NCBI GenBank assembly: GCA_046292465.1
Contig: JBKBRB010000008.1
Span: 1 to 64,000, forward strand
Reading direction: 5' to 3'
Length of the DNA stretch: 64,000 bases
Origin: JANWWM01 sp046292465
GTDB taxonomy: Bacteria; Bacteroidota; Chlorobiia; Chlorobiales; Thermochlorobacteraceae
In this document: piece after piece, positions 52,761 to 61,934 of the stretch
How the letters are laid out: every line of letters starts with the position of its first letter
How positions within the stretch are numbered: the first letter of the stretch is position 1
The notes under the pieces: model-generated
Databases searched by the model: none
Seen by the model: the letters and a program-made list of their open reading frames with translations, nothing else
Told to the model about the DNA's origin: nothing
Program-made: the position numbers and the translations under genes

Positions 52761-53185
52761 GACTTGTTGGCACACTCTTCACAGTCGCCGCTAAAGACGA
52801 CATGGTGAGCGATGTTGCGAAAGCCTGTTTTTTTAGCAATCTCTTGTGAGAGCGCGTCGAGGTTGCAGAGTTCAATTTCAGAAACTTTGCCGCATGAATT
52901 GCAAACAATATGATGATGATGGCTGTGTTTGGCAAACTCAAAACGCATAAACTCATCGCCAAGTTGGACGCGCGCAATCAAGCCTGCATCGGCAAATTTG
53001 TTGAGCGAGCGATAGACGGTCGCCAAATCCATCTTAGCGTCCGCAAGTTCGTGATACAATTCTTGCGCGCTCATAGGTTTTGTAGCGCGTTCAAGTTTCT
53101 CGAGCAGTCTGACGCGCGCATGGGTAACTTTGAAATCGTATTGCCTTAAAAGCGATGCATATTTGTTGGTCATCGTTGCAGACAT
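52757..53185 (-). CDS. Fur-family metalloregulator
   Basis: 142-aa winged-helix repressor. N-terminal DNA-binding part with QYDFKVTHARVRLLEKLE and MDLATVYRSLNKFADAGLIA. The dimerisation part has HSHHHHIVCNSCGKVSEIE and a second CxxC pair in CEECANKS, forming the structural zinc site. Whether it is Fur, PerR or Zur cannot be decided; the His-rich HSHHHH favours Fur/PerR. Two ATGs are possible (53185 or 53173). It sits between an APC permease (no gap) and hemC (ATGA overlap), so all three probably share one transcript. Confidence 0.92.
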   Translation of the reverse strand: MSATMTNKYASLLRQYDFKVTHARVRLLEKLERATKPMSAQELYHELADAKMDLATVYRSLNKFADAGLIARVQLGDEFMRFEFAKHSHHHHIVCNSCGKVSEIELCNLDALSQEIAKKTGFRNIAHHVVFSGDCEECANKS

Positions 53186-55270
53186 TTAGAGTTCAACTTC
53201 GACTTTGTTTTTTTCATCAGCGAAAACGCGGAAGGTCATTTTTTCTTTTTCGTCTTTGCGTTCATAGCCCCAAATCATCGCGAGTGCTTCCAGTTGTGTT
53301 TCCATGCTAAACTCTTGAGATTCGCCCATATAAACCTCCGACACGCCAAGTTCTTTGGCGGTATTGACGATGCTATAAAACGCATTATAGCCCGGCACAA
53401 TCAACGGAATAACAGGCTTGCCAATATCTTCGGCAAGGTTGACGACATCGGTGAAAAGTCGCCGTTCGTCGCGAAGCATTTCTGTGTCAAAGGACTGCCC
53501 GTTTTTCGGATTCAAGATACGCACGCGCATCACAACAACATCGACCTCATCGGTATCGGTCTGTTCCAAGCAGTTGACAAGGTGCTCTAAGTTCGCACGA
53601 TTTTTTACTGCCACCAAAACCCGTTTCGGCTTTTCAGAGCCGATTTCTTCAGGCGTAATTTTCAGTCCAATTTCTTGATTGAACTTCTCGAGCTGTTGAA
53701 GTTCTTCGAGCGAGAGCGCGTCTTTGTGGCGAGTGCGTTTATGGGCTTCTTTGGCGCGTCGATTAAGCCGCTCGGAGATGCTAAACAGCAAAAGGAAAAA
53801 CAGCGTGAACAAAACGCCTGAAACCGTCGCAACAGATTTTGTAAAAAGATTCATCACCGCAACGCTGACCAACACCATCAGCACGAGCAAAATGCCAAAA
53901 GGAAACTCGACTTGGTTAAACTTCAAGTTCAGAGGCACTTTGAAGCGGCGCGGTCGACGGTCTTTGAAGCGAAGCACCATCATGGAAAACGCATTAAAAA
54001 CGAAACTCCAAATCACGCCAAAGGCGTAGGCTTCGCCGAGCAGATACACATCGCCGCCGCTAAGCAAAATCGTCGTGAGTTGGAAAAGGGTAATCATATT
54101 GATCATGCGATAGGTCGTTCCGAATTGCTTATGCGGCTCGCGAAACCAATCTGCCAAAATGCCGTCTTCAGCCACGCGATTGAGCACGCCATTTGCCCCG
54201 ACAAAAGAAGTGTTCACCGCGCCCGACAAAATCAAAAATCCAACCACAACCACGAAGGCTTGCAAGCCGAGTTTAACTTCATCAGGACCGACGACATTCA
54301 TCGCCAAGCCTGCAAGCAGGTTATCGGCATATTGCGAAATGCGCACCTCGTCAGGAATAATCATCACGGCAAGAAACGAGAACGCGCCTGTAAAGGTGAT
54401 GCTCACAACGAAAATCACGAAGCCTGCAAGTTTGAGATTGCGCAGCTTCGGAGCTTCAATTTCGCGATAAACTTGCGCCAGCGATTCTTCGCCCGACATG
54501 GCGAGCATAGAGTGCCCAAGCGCAATCAAAATTCCAATCGTGCCCAAAACTTCACCTGAAAGCAGTTGCTCGCCCAAATGAAAATGGGTCAAAAATCCAA
54601 GCGATTCTTCGTTGAATTGAAGGGTGAATTTGGGAAGAGTGAACCCGCGCACATAGAGCGTAATGCCGCACCAAACAAGCATAATCACAATCATCACAAC
54701 CGTGATTTGCATAATGCGAAGCGCGTTTTCCGATGATTCGCTCATGCCTTTTGTATTAACACGCCAAAAATAGAGCACAATGCAAATGGCGATAATCTGC
54801 GCGGAAAGATTAACAGGAAGCGAAATGCCAAGTTGGAACTCCGCCGAAAGGCTGTTGAGCAATCCAACGAGATACTGACCCGCAGAAACCGAACTAATCG
54901 GACCTGTCAGCACATAGTCGAACATCAACGCCGAGACGGCGACTTTGGCGAACTTTTCGCCGAGCGAATTGCGCACCACACGATAAACGCCTCCGCGCGT
55001 GAACATTGAGCACGACTCGATATACACAAGCCGAACCGCGTAAGCGAAAATCATCACGCTCAAAATGAAATACGGAGCCGCTTCGCCAATCGCGCGCTCG
55101 GTAATTCCACCGATGTAATACGCCGTCGAGGCAAGGTCGCTCAAAACAATAGCGGCGGCGCGCCAAAACGAAATGAAGGAGAGCATCACCGAAGTAACCA
55201 CCACCACCTTTACGCCCTGTTGTGATTCAGGCGAAAGCGATGTGCTTCGGGAACGGTCAGATGTGTTCAT
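53186..55270 (-). CDS. APC-superfamily amino-acid permease with C-terminal UspA-like domain
   Basis: 694 aa from ATG 55270 (MNTSDRSRS). Residues about 20-470 have 12 predicted helices with the APC beginning (VVVVTSVMLSFISFWRAA). Residues about 515-690 are soluble and carry EIGSEKPKRVLVAVKNRANL and MRVRILNPKNGQSFDTEM, which looks like a UspA fold in the cytoplasm. Several amino-acid permeases of this group have such a C-terminal domain. Substrate is unknown. It is followed directly by the Fur-family gene. Confidence 0.85.
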   Translation of the reverse strand: MNTSDRSRSTSLSPESQQGVKVVVVTSVMLSFISFWRAAAIVLSDLASTAYYIGGITERAIGEAAPYFILSVMIFAYAVRLVYIESCSMFTRGGVYRVVRNSLGEKFAKVAVSALMFDYVLTGPISSVSAGQYLVGLLNSLSAEFQLGISLPVNLSAQIIAICIVLYFWRVNTKGMSESSENALRIMQITVVMIVIMLVWCGITLYVRGFTLPKFTLQFNEESLGFLTHFHLGEQLLSGEVLGTIGILIALGHSMLAMSGEESLAQVYREIEAPKLRNLKLAGFVIFVVSITFTGAFSFLAVMIIPDEVRISQYADNLLAGLAMNVVGPDEVKLGLQAFVVVVGFLILSGAVNTSFVGANGVLNRVAEDGILADWFREPHKQFGTTYRMINMITLFQLTTILLSGGDVYLLGEAYAFGVIWSFVFNAFSMMVLRFKDRRPRRFKVPLNLKFNQVEFPFGILLVLMVLVSVAVMNLFTKSVATVSGVLFTLFFLLLFSISERLNRRAKEAHKRTRHKDALSLEELQQLEKFNQEIGLKITPEEIGSEKPKRVLVAVKNRANLEHLVNCLEQTDTDEVDVVVMRVRILNPKNGQSFDTEMLRDERRLFTDVVNLAEDIGKPVIPLIVPGYNAFYSIVNTAKELGVSEVYMGESQEFSMETQLEALAMIWGYERKDEKEKMTFRVFADEKNKVEVEL

Positions 55271-55578
55271 AGTGAAAGAAAAACTGCTTTTCTCCGTCAA
55301 AAATGATTTGATGGAAAACTTGCAAAGGTATCAAAATCGGCGGAGAATTTCGGCAGTGATGTGGCGCAAGAGAGAGATGAAGAAGTGAGACGATAAATAC
55401 TCGCTGCAAAGGTTTGTTGCAGAATTGCGACAGTTCTTTGTGGAAAATGTCGGTAAAAAGAAACACGGTGCGCATTGCGGCGCAAAATCAAGCCTTTTCT
55501 TTGGCACGCGGTTTGAATTTCGTTATGCTAACCTCGCAACTGGCGCGAGTTTTTTCAACATTAAATCAAGTTACAAAA
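55271..55578. other. Intergenic region between APC permease and VWA lipoprotein
   Basis: A 308-base divergent gap. It holds the candidate promoter at 55501-55529 for the rightward gene; the remainder shows no gene or convincing repeat. The open frame beginning at 55414 has no family similarity before the signal peptide at 55579. Confidence 0.5.
55501..55529 (+). promoter_or_regulatory. Candidate sigma70-type promoter of the VWA lipoprotein gene
   Basis: TTGGCA and TATGCT separated by 17 bases, 50 bases before the ATG. Confidence 0.6.
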
Positions 55579-56697
55579 ATGAAAAAAGTGGAATCTAAAA
55601 CGGCACTGAAAAAGTTGTTCATGTTGCTCTTGCTGCTCACAAGCGTTGCCTTCTATGCCTGTAAAGAGGAAGACAATCCCGCCAATAACGATGACGGTCC
55701 TAACAGCGACATTCCTGCCGACCCCAGCGGAAGCGCGCCTGCGCCAACAATTAACAACGTTCGCCCCGCGGCAACCTTCGCCAAAACGCCGGGAAATGAA
55801 AGTCGGATTCGCATTTCACTTTTAGGCGTCATCAATCCGACCACCGGACAGCCGATTGAATTTGTAGGCAATCAAAATCTTTATGTAACCGAAGACAACA
55901 CGCTCAAAGGCATTAAACTGACGCGCGTTAGTGCAGGAAATTCGCTCGGCGTAGATGTTGTCTTTACGGTAGACAATTCAGGAAGCATGTTTGAAGAAGC
56001 CGATTCGATTGCGGCGAAAATCATTGCCTTTGCCAACACGTTGCAAGCGTCGGGCTTAAATTTGCGTGTCGGCTGTGTAGGCTACGACGGTCCTGTAACG
56101 GGCGCATTAGATTTAACCGCACCTGAAAGTTTGCGCGTGTATCTCAACCGTGCAACGGGCACAAGCCGCACAAGAGGATTCGGCGGTCCGAACGCACAAG
56201 CCTTGCAACAAGCGGCGCAAGGACAAAATGCGGGCGTCTTCGGTGAAAACGGCATTGTCGCCATTCGCTATGCCGATTCGCTCTTCGCTTGGCGACAAGG
56301 CACGCAGCGCGTTTATATCAACTTCACCGATGAACCCACACAACCCGGACAGCGTGTATGGTATTCCACCGATGGTTTCTTAGCCAGTTGGAACAACCAA
56401 CGCGGCACGATTCACACCGTTTGGAGCGGCGGCGACACCACAAACTTCGGAACGGAAGTCGCACTTTCGCGCGAAAAGCCATGGCGACTTTCTTTCGGAA
56501 CAGGCGGCACCTTGAAAGTCATTCGCTCCGACGCTCGCGACCTCGACCTCACTACACTGCCCGTTACCGTCGCGCTTCAAAACAGTTGGCTGGTTGAGTT
56601 CCGTAGCGCAAATCCAAATGTGCCACACACATTGAAAATCACCGTCAAAACCAATTCGGCGGACGGCGAGACGCGCTACGAAAACGTAAGTTACTGA
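55579..56697 (+). CDS. VWA-domain lipoprotein
   Basis: 372 aa from ATG 55579 (MKKVESKTALKK). Lipobox FYAC about residue 28, then a Asp/Pro-rich linker. A von Willebrand A domain (about residues 125-330) has the metal-ion site DVVFTVDNSGSMFEEA (DxSxS type) and the strand NLRVGCVGYDGP. Surface or periplasmic adhesion/protein-binding role is inferred. A strong terminator follows, so it is a single-gene unit. Confidence 0.86.
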   Translation: MKKVESKTALKKLFMLLLLLTSVAFYACKEEDNPANNDDGPNSDIPADPSGSAPAPTINNVRPAATFAKTPGNESRIRISLLGVINPTTGQPIEFVGNQNLYVTEDNTLKGIKLTRVSAGNSLGVDVVFTVDNSGSMFEEADSIAAKIIAFANTLQASGLNLRVGCVGYDGPVTGALDLTAPESLRVYLNRATGTSRTRGFGGPNAQALQQAAQGQNAGVFGENGIVAIRYADSLFAWRQGTQRVYINFTDEPTQPGQRVWYSTDGFLASWNNQRGTIHTVWSGGDTTNFGTEVALSREKPWRLSFGTGGTLKVIRSDARDLDLTTLPVTVALQNSWLVEFRSANPNVPHTLKITVKTNSADGETRYENVSY

Positions 56698-56724
56698 ACC
56701 TACTAAATCGCAAAAAACCAAGAC

Positions 56725-56757
56725 AAAGAGGCGAGAAAAAACTCGCCTCTTTTGATT
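56725..56757 (+). terminator. Rho-independent terminator of the VWA gene
   Basis: Perfect 11-base stem AAAGAGGCGAG/CTCGCCTCTTT (56725-56735 with 56742-56752), six-A loop, T-rich tail. Confidence 0.92.
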
Positions 56758-56980
56758 TTCTCACGCGCACTTCACAAAAAAGAAACTGCCGAAATAGAGT
56801 GTATGCGAAAAGCGACAACGGGCTTCATCTGTGTCGCAGAAATACAACAACACTTCGCCCAAACGTGCGGTTTTCGCGTCAATTTCCCCAAAAATCCTTT
56901 TGGCACAAAGTTGGATAAAAGAGCACATGACTTCCCACGAGAGGAAGATTGTTATCTCAACCATTAAATCTATTGAAACC

Positions 56981-57514
56981 ATGAAAAAGTTATCTCTCCT
57001 TTTCGGTCTCCTGCTGCTCGCGTCAAGCCTCATTGTAACGGGGTGCAAAAAAGATGAAAACCCTGCAGATGGCGGTGGCGGCGGTAATACGTCATCAGGG
57101 GCAGGAACGATGAGCGCGAAAATTGACGGGCAAAATTGGTCGGCAGCAGCATTAGCACCAACACTGCCAGCGGCGCAAGCATTCTATTCAAACAATACGC
57201 TGACCGTAACGGGTAGCCGCATTGAAAGTGGAAGAACCTCAACAATGACGTTCTCAATTACCAACGTAACTGGCACGGGTACATTTCAAATTCGCACAAC
57301 GACAGGGTCAGCAAGCTACGCAGATGGTCCGACGGGTTCGCCACAAGCTTGGATAACTTTAGGCGACAATGCCGGAACGGTCGAAATCACCACTTTTAAC
57401 ACGGGAAGCAAAATTGCATCAGGGACATTCCGTTTCACGCTTCAAAATCCAACAGCAAATCCCACGACGCGCGAAGTAACCGAAGGGCGTTTTGATGTCA
57501 AATGGAACAATTAA
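56981..57514 (+). CDS. Small lipoprotein, DUF6252-like
   Basis: 177 aa from ATG 56981; lipobox TGC near residue 22 followed by a Gly-rich linker. The rest is a beta-rich domain (GTMSAKIDGQNWSAAALAPT, then FNTGSKIASGTFRFTLQN and TEGRFDVKW), the pattern of the DUF6252 family common in Bacteroidota. Function unknown. The longer frame from 56831 has no support. Possible co-expression with the VWA lipoprotein is blocked by a terminator, so it needs its own promoter. Confidence 0.8.
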   Translation: MKKLSLLFGLLLLASSLIVTGCKKDENPADGGGGGNTSSGAGTMSAKIDGQNWSAAALAPTLPAAQAFYSNNTLTVTGSRIESGRTSTMTFSITNVTGTGTFQIRTTTGSASYADGPTGSPQAWITLGDNAGTVEITTFNTGSKIASGTFRFTLQNPTANPTTREVTEGRFDVKWNN

Positions 57515-57580
57515 CGAAGCAGGTAGAGGGGGAATCAATGGGGTTCTCCCTCTCTCCCTAAACCCCAACTTGAACGAACA

Positions 57581-58237
57581 ATGATGAAATCTCTCTCAAT
57601 CGGTTTGCTGATGCTGATTGCAAGTGCCGCAGTGCAGGCGCAACCATCGGACTTTGGCTATTCTTACTGGGGCGGCGGTGTGAGCATGGCAAGTCAGACG
57701 CAAGCGTATCAGCGTGGCGTATATGCGTCGCACGCAGGTGAGTATTACGGCGCAATGTTAGACGCAGGTTACCTATTTGATGCAAAAGAGTTTGGCTTGA
57801 ATATGGGAGCGCGGCGAACGATTGGCATTGCCTATAGCGGTCGGTTGCGCTTTGGCTGGGGCGGTTCAGAGAAAGCCGAAAAAGATGCGGACTTGCAAAT
57901 CTCGAACGCCTTAGGCATTGGCTTTTTGACGGCAACACCGTTTCGTCAAGTCGTCTTTGGCTTCAAAGCCCTTGTGCCACTTGAGCTCGATGCGCGTTTG
58001 CCTGCCGCAGGCGTGTTCCTGAAACCGACGCTCGAAATTGGCGACTACTTTTTCGAGATTGGCTATTTGATGTCCTTTGTCTCAAACCCGAATGCGCCGC
58101 AATATGGCGTATCGGTTGCCGAAGCGACGGCGATTAAAAAGTTTGATGATTATTTTGGCGTGGGGATTCGTTGCGAAATGCGAAAATCGGCACTTTCGGA
58201 GCAAGCCATGCGTGTGAGCCTTGTGGCGATGTTCTGA
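57581..58237 (+). CDS. Exported protein of unknown function, probable small beta-barrel
   Basis: 218 aa; signal peptide ends AVQA-Q (residue 21). Aromatic-rich alternating strands (FGYSYWGGGVSMASQTQAYQ, FEIGYLMSFVS) and a final Phe (SLVAMF) suggest a small outer-membrane barrel. I do not recognise a family. It lies 66 bases after the DUF6252-like gene and may be in the same transcript; prfB follows with its own start after 106 bases. Confidence 0.65.
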   Translation: MMKSLSIGLLMLIASAAVQAQPSDFGYSYWGGGVSMASQTQAYQRGVYASHAGEYYGAMLDAGYLFDAKEFGLNMGARRTIGIAYSGRLRFGWGGSEKAEKDADLQISNALGIGFLTATPFRQVVFGFKALVPLELDARLPAAGVFLKPTLEIGDYFFEIGYLMSFVSNPNAPQYGVSVAEATAIKKFDDYFGVGIRCEMRKSALSEQAMRVSLVAMF

Positions 58238-58343
58238 AATCTGAAAAGGCGTATCGCAAAGTCAGGTCAGTTTCCCTTATCACCCCAAAACATCTCTTTC
58301 GTATATTCGCCCGTCAATTTTAACGCAATTTTATCTCAACATC

Positions 58344-59439
58344 ATGTTTGACCTTGAACGCGAAAAACTTACCACCCTTTCCGAAAGATTAGAACAATTG
58401 CGGAGGTTTCTTTGACATCGATAAGAAACTTGAAACCATCAAATCGCTCGAGGTAAAAACCGCCGCGCCTGACTTCTGGGACGATAATGTCGCCGCACAG
58501 AAAATTCTCAAAGAAATTAGCGAACTAAAATCTTGGACTGAAGCCTACGAAAAACTTCAAGCCAAACTTAACGGCGAAAAAGAATCGATGGACGTTGCCG
58601 AAGAACTCGGTGAAGAAGGCTATATCGCCGAAGCCCAAAAAAATCTCGAGGCGTTGGAAAAAGAAATCACGTCGCTCGAGTTCCGAAATATGCTCTCAGG
58701 CGAAGACGATAAGCGCAATGCCATTCTTACTATTCATGCAGGTGCAGGCGGCACTGAAGCGCAAGACTGGGCGGAAATGCTCTACCGAATGTATATGCGC
58801 TGGGCAGAACGACGCGGCTTCAAAGTTTATACCGATGATTATCAAGAAGGCGAAGGTGCAGGCATTAAAACCGCAACGCTTGAAATTCAAGGCGACTATG
58901 CCTACGGCTACCTGAAAGCCGAGAACGGCGTGCATCGATTGGTGCGCGTTTCACCCTTCGACGCCAATGCGCGTCGCCATACGTCGTTTGCCAGCGTCTT
59001 TGCGTATCCCGAAGCCCCGCCCGATGTCGATATCGAAATCCGCAAAGAAGACTTACAAATCGATACGTTCCGAAGTGGTGGCAAAGGCGGTCAGAATGTC
59101 AATAAAGTTGAAACGGCGGTGCGAATCACGCACATTCCGACAGGCATTGTGGTCGCATGTCAGCAGGAGCGTTCTCAATTTCAAAACAAAGAGCGTGCGC
59201 TGAAAATGCTTCGCTCTCAACTCTATCAAAAGCGGCGCGAAGAAGAAGAAGCCAAAAGGCGTGAAATCGAAGGCAAGAAACGCAAAATCGAATGGGGCTC
59301 GCAAATCCGAAGTTACGTCTTCGACGACCGCCGTGTCAAAGACCACCGCACCAACTATGAACGCTTCGATGTGGAAAACGTGATGGACGGCGATATTGAC
59401 GATTTCATCGAACGCTATTTGATGGAGTTCGGAGATTAA
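58344..59439 (+). CDS. prfB: Peptide chain release factor 2, with programmed +1 frameshift
   Basis: Class I release factor for UGA and UAA stops. It begins at ATG 58344 with 23 codons, reaches an in-frame TGA at 58413, and continues in the +1 frame from GAC at 58414, giving 364 aa in total. The SPF recognition motif is in VSPFDANARRH and the catalytic GGQ is in SGGKGGQNVNKVE. Frameshifting autoregulates RF2: when it is scarce, the UGA is read slowly and ribosomes shift. A frame-blind annotation would start the gene at 58588 and lose about 80 residues. Confidence 0.95.
58401..58416 (+). other. prfB programmed +1 frameshift site
   Basis: CGGAGG, a three-base spacer (TTT), then CTT TGA C: internal Shine-Dalgarno, slippery CTT and the UGA-C stop context of the classical RF2 signal at the same spacing as in E. 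coli. Confidence 0.95.
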
Positions 59440-59445
59440 AGCGCA

Positions 59446-60210
59446 ATGAATCACATGCATCAAGAAACACTTGCCGAAGTCGCAAGAAAGTGTGCGCAGT
59501 TCGGGTTTGTCGCCAGTTACGACGGCAATGTGAGTTTGCGTGCCGAAGAAGGGATTTACATCACGGCAACGCGCACGCTGAAAGCCCATGCAACGCCCGA
59601 CGATGTATGCCTAATTTCGCTTGACGGAAAACTTCTCGAGGGCAAGCGACCTGCCTCAACGGAAAGCATGATGCACCTTTATCTTTATCAAGCGCGTCCT
59701 GATGTGAAGGGCATTGTGCATACGCACCCGCCTGCCACGACGGCGTTTGCCGTTGCTCGAAGAGCACTCGACCTTGCTGTGTTCCCCGAAGTGATTTTGG
59801 ATATTGGTCCTGTGCCGCTTGCCGATTACGCAACGCCCAGCACTGACGAAGTGCCTCGCTCGCTTGCGCCGTTTGTTCAATGGGCAAATGCGATGTTGCT
59901 TGCCAATCACGGCGTTGTAGTGTTAGGCGGTGATGTGCATGAAGCGTTGTATCGAACTGAAAAGTTAGAGCATGCCGCAAAAACGCTCATCTATGCCGAA
60001 ATGCTTGGCGGCATTGTGCCGCTCACGAAGCCCGAAGTGGATTACCTTTACGAAACGCATAAAGAGTTTGAGCGGCGCGGCATCTTCGCTGACTTTCAAA
60101 AAGAATCTTGCAAATGCCAAACCGAAAAACTCGTTTGCAAAACATGCGATGAAAAATCGGACTTGGATTTCATCAAGCAAACCGCAGAGAAAATTCTCAA
60201 ACGGCTTTAA
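59446..60210 (+). CDS. Class II aldolase/adducin-family protein
   Basis: 254 aa, cytoplasmic, zinc-dependent fold of L-fuculose-1-phosphate/ribulose-5-phosphate epimerase-like aldolases. SYDGNVSLRAEEG (phosphate loop), STESMMHLYLYQA with the catalytic-position Glu, the HTHPPATTAFA zinc histidines and ANHGVVVLGGD are present. After residue 215 there is an unusual tail with Cys222, Cys224, Cys231 and Cys234 (CKC...CKTC), not part of the usual fold. The substrate is unknown. It begins six bases after prfB. Confidence 0.88.
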   Translation: MNHMHQETLAEVARKCAQFGFVASYDGNVSLRAEEGIYITATRTLKAHATPDDVCLISLDGKLLEGKRPASTESMMHLYLYQARPDVKGIVHTHPPATTAFAVARRALDLAVFPEVILDIGPVPLADYATPSTDEVPRSLAPFVQWANAMLLANHGVVVLGGDVHEALYRTEKLEHAAKTLIYAEMLGGIVPLTKPEVDYLYETHKEFERRGIFADFQKESCKCQTEKLVCKTCDEKSDLDFIKQTAEKILKRL

Positions 60211-60276
60211 TCTCGATAAGATTTGCACTAAATTCTGACAACTTCATCATCTTTCACACTCAACCATTTAGAACCA

Positions 60277-60564
60277 ATGGCAGTCTCAAAAGCCGATGTC
60301 GACTACATTGCAACGCTTGCGCGACTTTCGTTCAACGATGCAGAAAAAGAAGCCATGATGCATGACCTCAACGAGATACTAACCTACGTTGAAAAACTCA
60401 ATGAATTAAACACGGAAAACATTGAGCCGCTTGCCAACATGGGCGATAGAACCAATGTGCTCCGCGAGGATAAACTCGTGCCATCAATTTCCAATCAAGA
60501 CGCGCTCAAAAACGCGCCTGATTTTCAAGACCGATTTTTCAAAGTGCCAAAAGTAATTGGCTGA
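60277..60564 (+). CDS. gatC: Glu-tRNA(Gln)/Asp-tRNA(Asn) amidotransferase subunit C
   Basis: 95-aa stabilising subunit of GatCAB. The pattern VDYIATLARLSFNDAEKEAM at the start and NILTYVEKLNELNT in mid-protein, with the end FKVPKVIG, is typical of GatC. It starts at ATG 60277, 66 bases after the aldolase-like gene. GatA and GatB are elsewhere. Confidence 0.94.
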   Translation: MAVSKADVDYIATLARLSFNDAEKEAMMHDLNEILTYVEKLNELNTENIEPLANMGDRTNVLREDKLVPSISNQDALKNAPDFQDRFFKVPKVIG

Positions 60565-60596
60565 TTGTCTCAAAAAAACTAACTGTAATTTATGCT

Positions 60597-61934
60597 ATGA
60601 ATCGTTTGTCAAAACTTCTCGTCGCGTTCTTACTCACCACCTCGTCAAGCCTTTTTGCGCAAAGCAAAGCCGTTGAAAAAAACATTTCCGATGTGGCTGA
60701 TGGTGTTGTTCAACTTGAAATTTACAACAACGATAACAAGCCCTTCACGCCCATTACGGGACTTGTGCTCACCAAAGCCGGCGTGATTGCCACCAGTGCC
60801 AGCGCGATTGAAAAAGCTACATGGATCGGTGTAAAAATTGACAGCAAAGAATACTTCGCGACCGATGTGGCGGTGGTCGATGAAACAAACGATGTGGCGC
60901 TCATTCGCATCAATGCAAGCGACTTAACGCCCGTTGCCAAAACAGGCGCAACGGCGAAAGGCAAAACCGTCTATGAACTGACCAACAACGGCAAAGAAAT
61001 CAGTTATTCTGAAGGCGAAGCGGGCAAGCCTGAAAGGGTCGGCAAGGCGCGCGTCTTGACCGCGTCGTTCAAATGGACATTTAGTCAAAACGGCGGCGCA
61101 CTGCTCAACGCACAAGGCAAATTGGCGGGTATGATTAGCACCAAACTCGGCGGCGCGACGCCAATCGCTGTCGTTAAGGCTCAAACAAGAAAACTCAAAA
61201 AATTAAAAGCCCCAGTTAGAACGCTGGCGCAAACGAAGCCCGTGCTCGGACCCGAAGTGAGAAAAACCTTTTATGCGAATGGCGTGATTCAATCGGAACG
61301 CACTTACTTGCTCGATAAACTCGAAGGCATCTCCAAGTTCTACACCGAAGATGGAAAATTGGCGATTGAGGAAGAATACAAAAATAATCTGCGTGAAGGC
61401 TATTCACGCGAGTTTTATCCAAGCGGCAAAGTGCGAAGCGAAGCCATCTATAAAGCCGGCAAGAAAAACGGACCGTTCAAAACCTTTTACGAAGACGGCA
61501 ATGTAGAATCGGAAGCCACTTACGAAAACGATGTGCTCGTCGGAACAATAAAGCTCTATTCTTACTACCCATCAGGCGTGTTGAAAGAAGAATCAACAGC
61601 GAACGCCGAAGGGCAACTTGTCGGCAAAAAGCGCATTTATTTTGAGAGCGGAATGCTTGCCGCCGAAGAAAATTATGCTAATGGAAAACTTGATGGAGTG
61701 CGTCGCACGTATTACGACAACGGATTTTTAGAGAGGTCTCAAACATGGCGTCAGGGCTTTCAATATGGTGAAGAGAAAGTTTATTTTGCAGACGGTAAGC
61801 GCAAAGAAGAAAACAAATTCAACGACGCGGGCGTGATGATTGAAAGCAAAGTTTATGATGAACGCGGCAGAAAAATCGAGGACTTAGATGCAGGCGAAAT
61901 CGCTGAACGCAACAGAAAGCGACAAGGCAATTAA
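60597..61934 (+). CDS. Exported trypsin-like pseudoprotease fused to MORN/YwqK repeats
   Basis: 445 aa; signal peptide ends LFA-Q (residue 21). Residues about 25-200 follow the fold of trypsin/DegP-type proteases, but the catalytic His position is Ser69 (GVIATSAS, normally TNAH) and the Ser position is Asn165 (SQNGGALL, normally GNSGG); only Asp99 (NDVALIRI) is kept, so it is probably inactive. Residues about 215-430 are roughly nine 22-24-residue MORN/YwqK-type repeats (GVIQSERTYLLDKLEGI, FYPSGKVRSEAIYKAGKKNG). Likely a periplasmic or surface binding scaffold. The last bases overlap the DUF167 gene. Confidence 0.82.
   Translation: MNRLSKLLVAFLLTTSSSLFAQSKAVEKNISDVADGVVQLEIYNNDNKPFTPITGLVLTKAGVIATSASAIEKATWIGVKIDSKEYFATDVAVVDETNDVALIRINASDLTPVAKTGATAKGKTVYELTNNGKEISYSEGEAGKPERVGKARVLTASFKWTFSQNGGALLNAQGKLAGMISTKLGGATPIAVVKAQTRKLKKLKAPVRTLAQTKPVLGPEVRKTFYANGVIQSERTYLLDKLEGISKFYTEDGKLAIEEEYKNNLREGYSREFYPSGKVRSEAIYKAGKKNGPFKTFYEDGNVESEATYENDVLVGTIKLYSYYPSGVLKEESTANAEGQLVGKKRIYFESGMLAAEENYANGKLDGVRRTYYDNGFLERSQTWRQGFQYGEEKVYFADGKRKEENKFNDAGVMIESKVYDERGRKIEDLDAGEIAERNRKRQGN

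Noticed and set aside
56752..56967. 71-codon frame upstream of the DUF6252-like lipoprotein
   Set aside because: Starts in a terminator tail; the sequence looks non-coding.
58588..59439. prfB as a 283-aa protein
   Set aside because: The true start is at 58344 through the programmed frameshift; the shorter form lacks the N-terminal domain.
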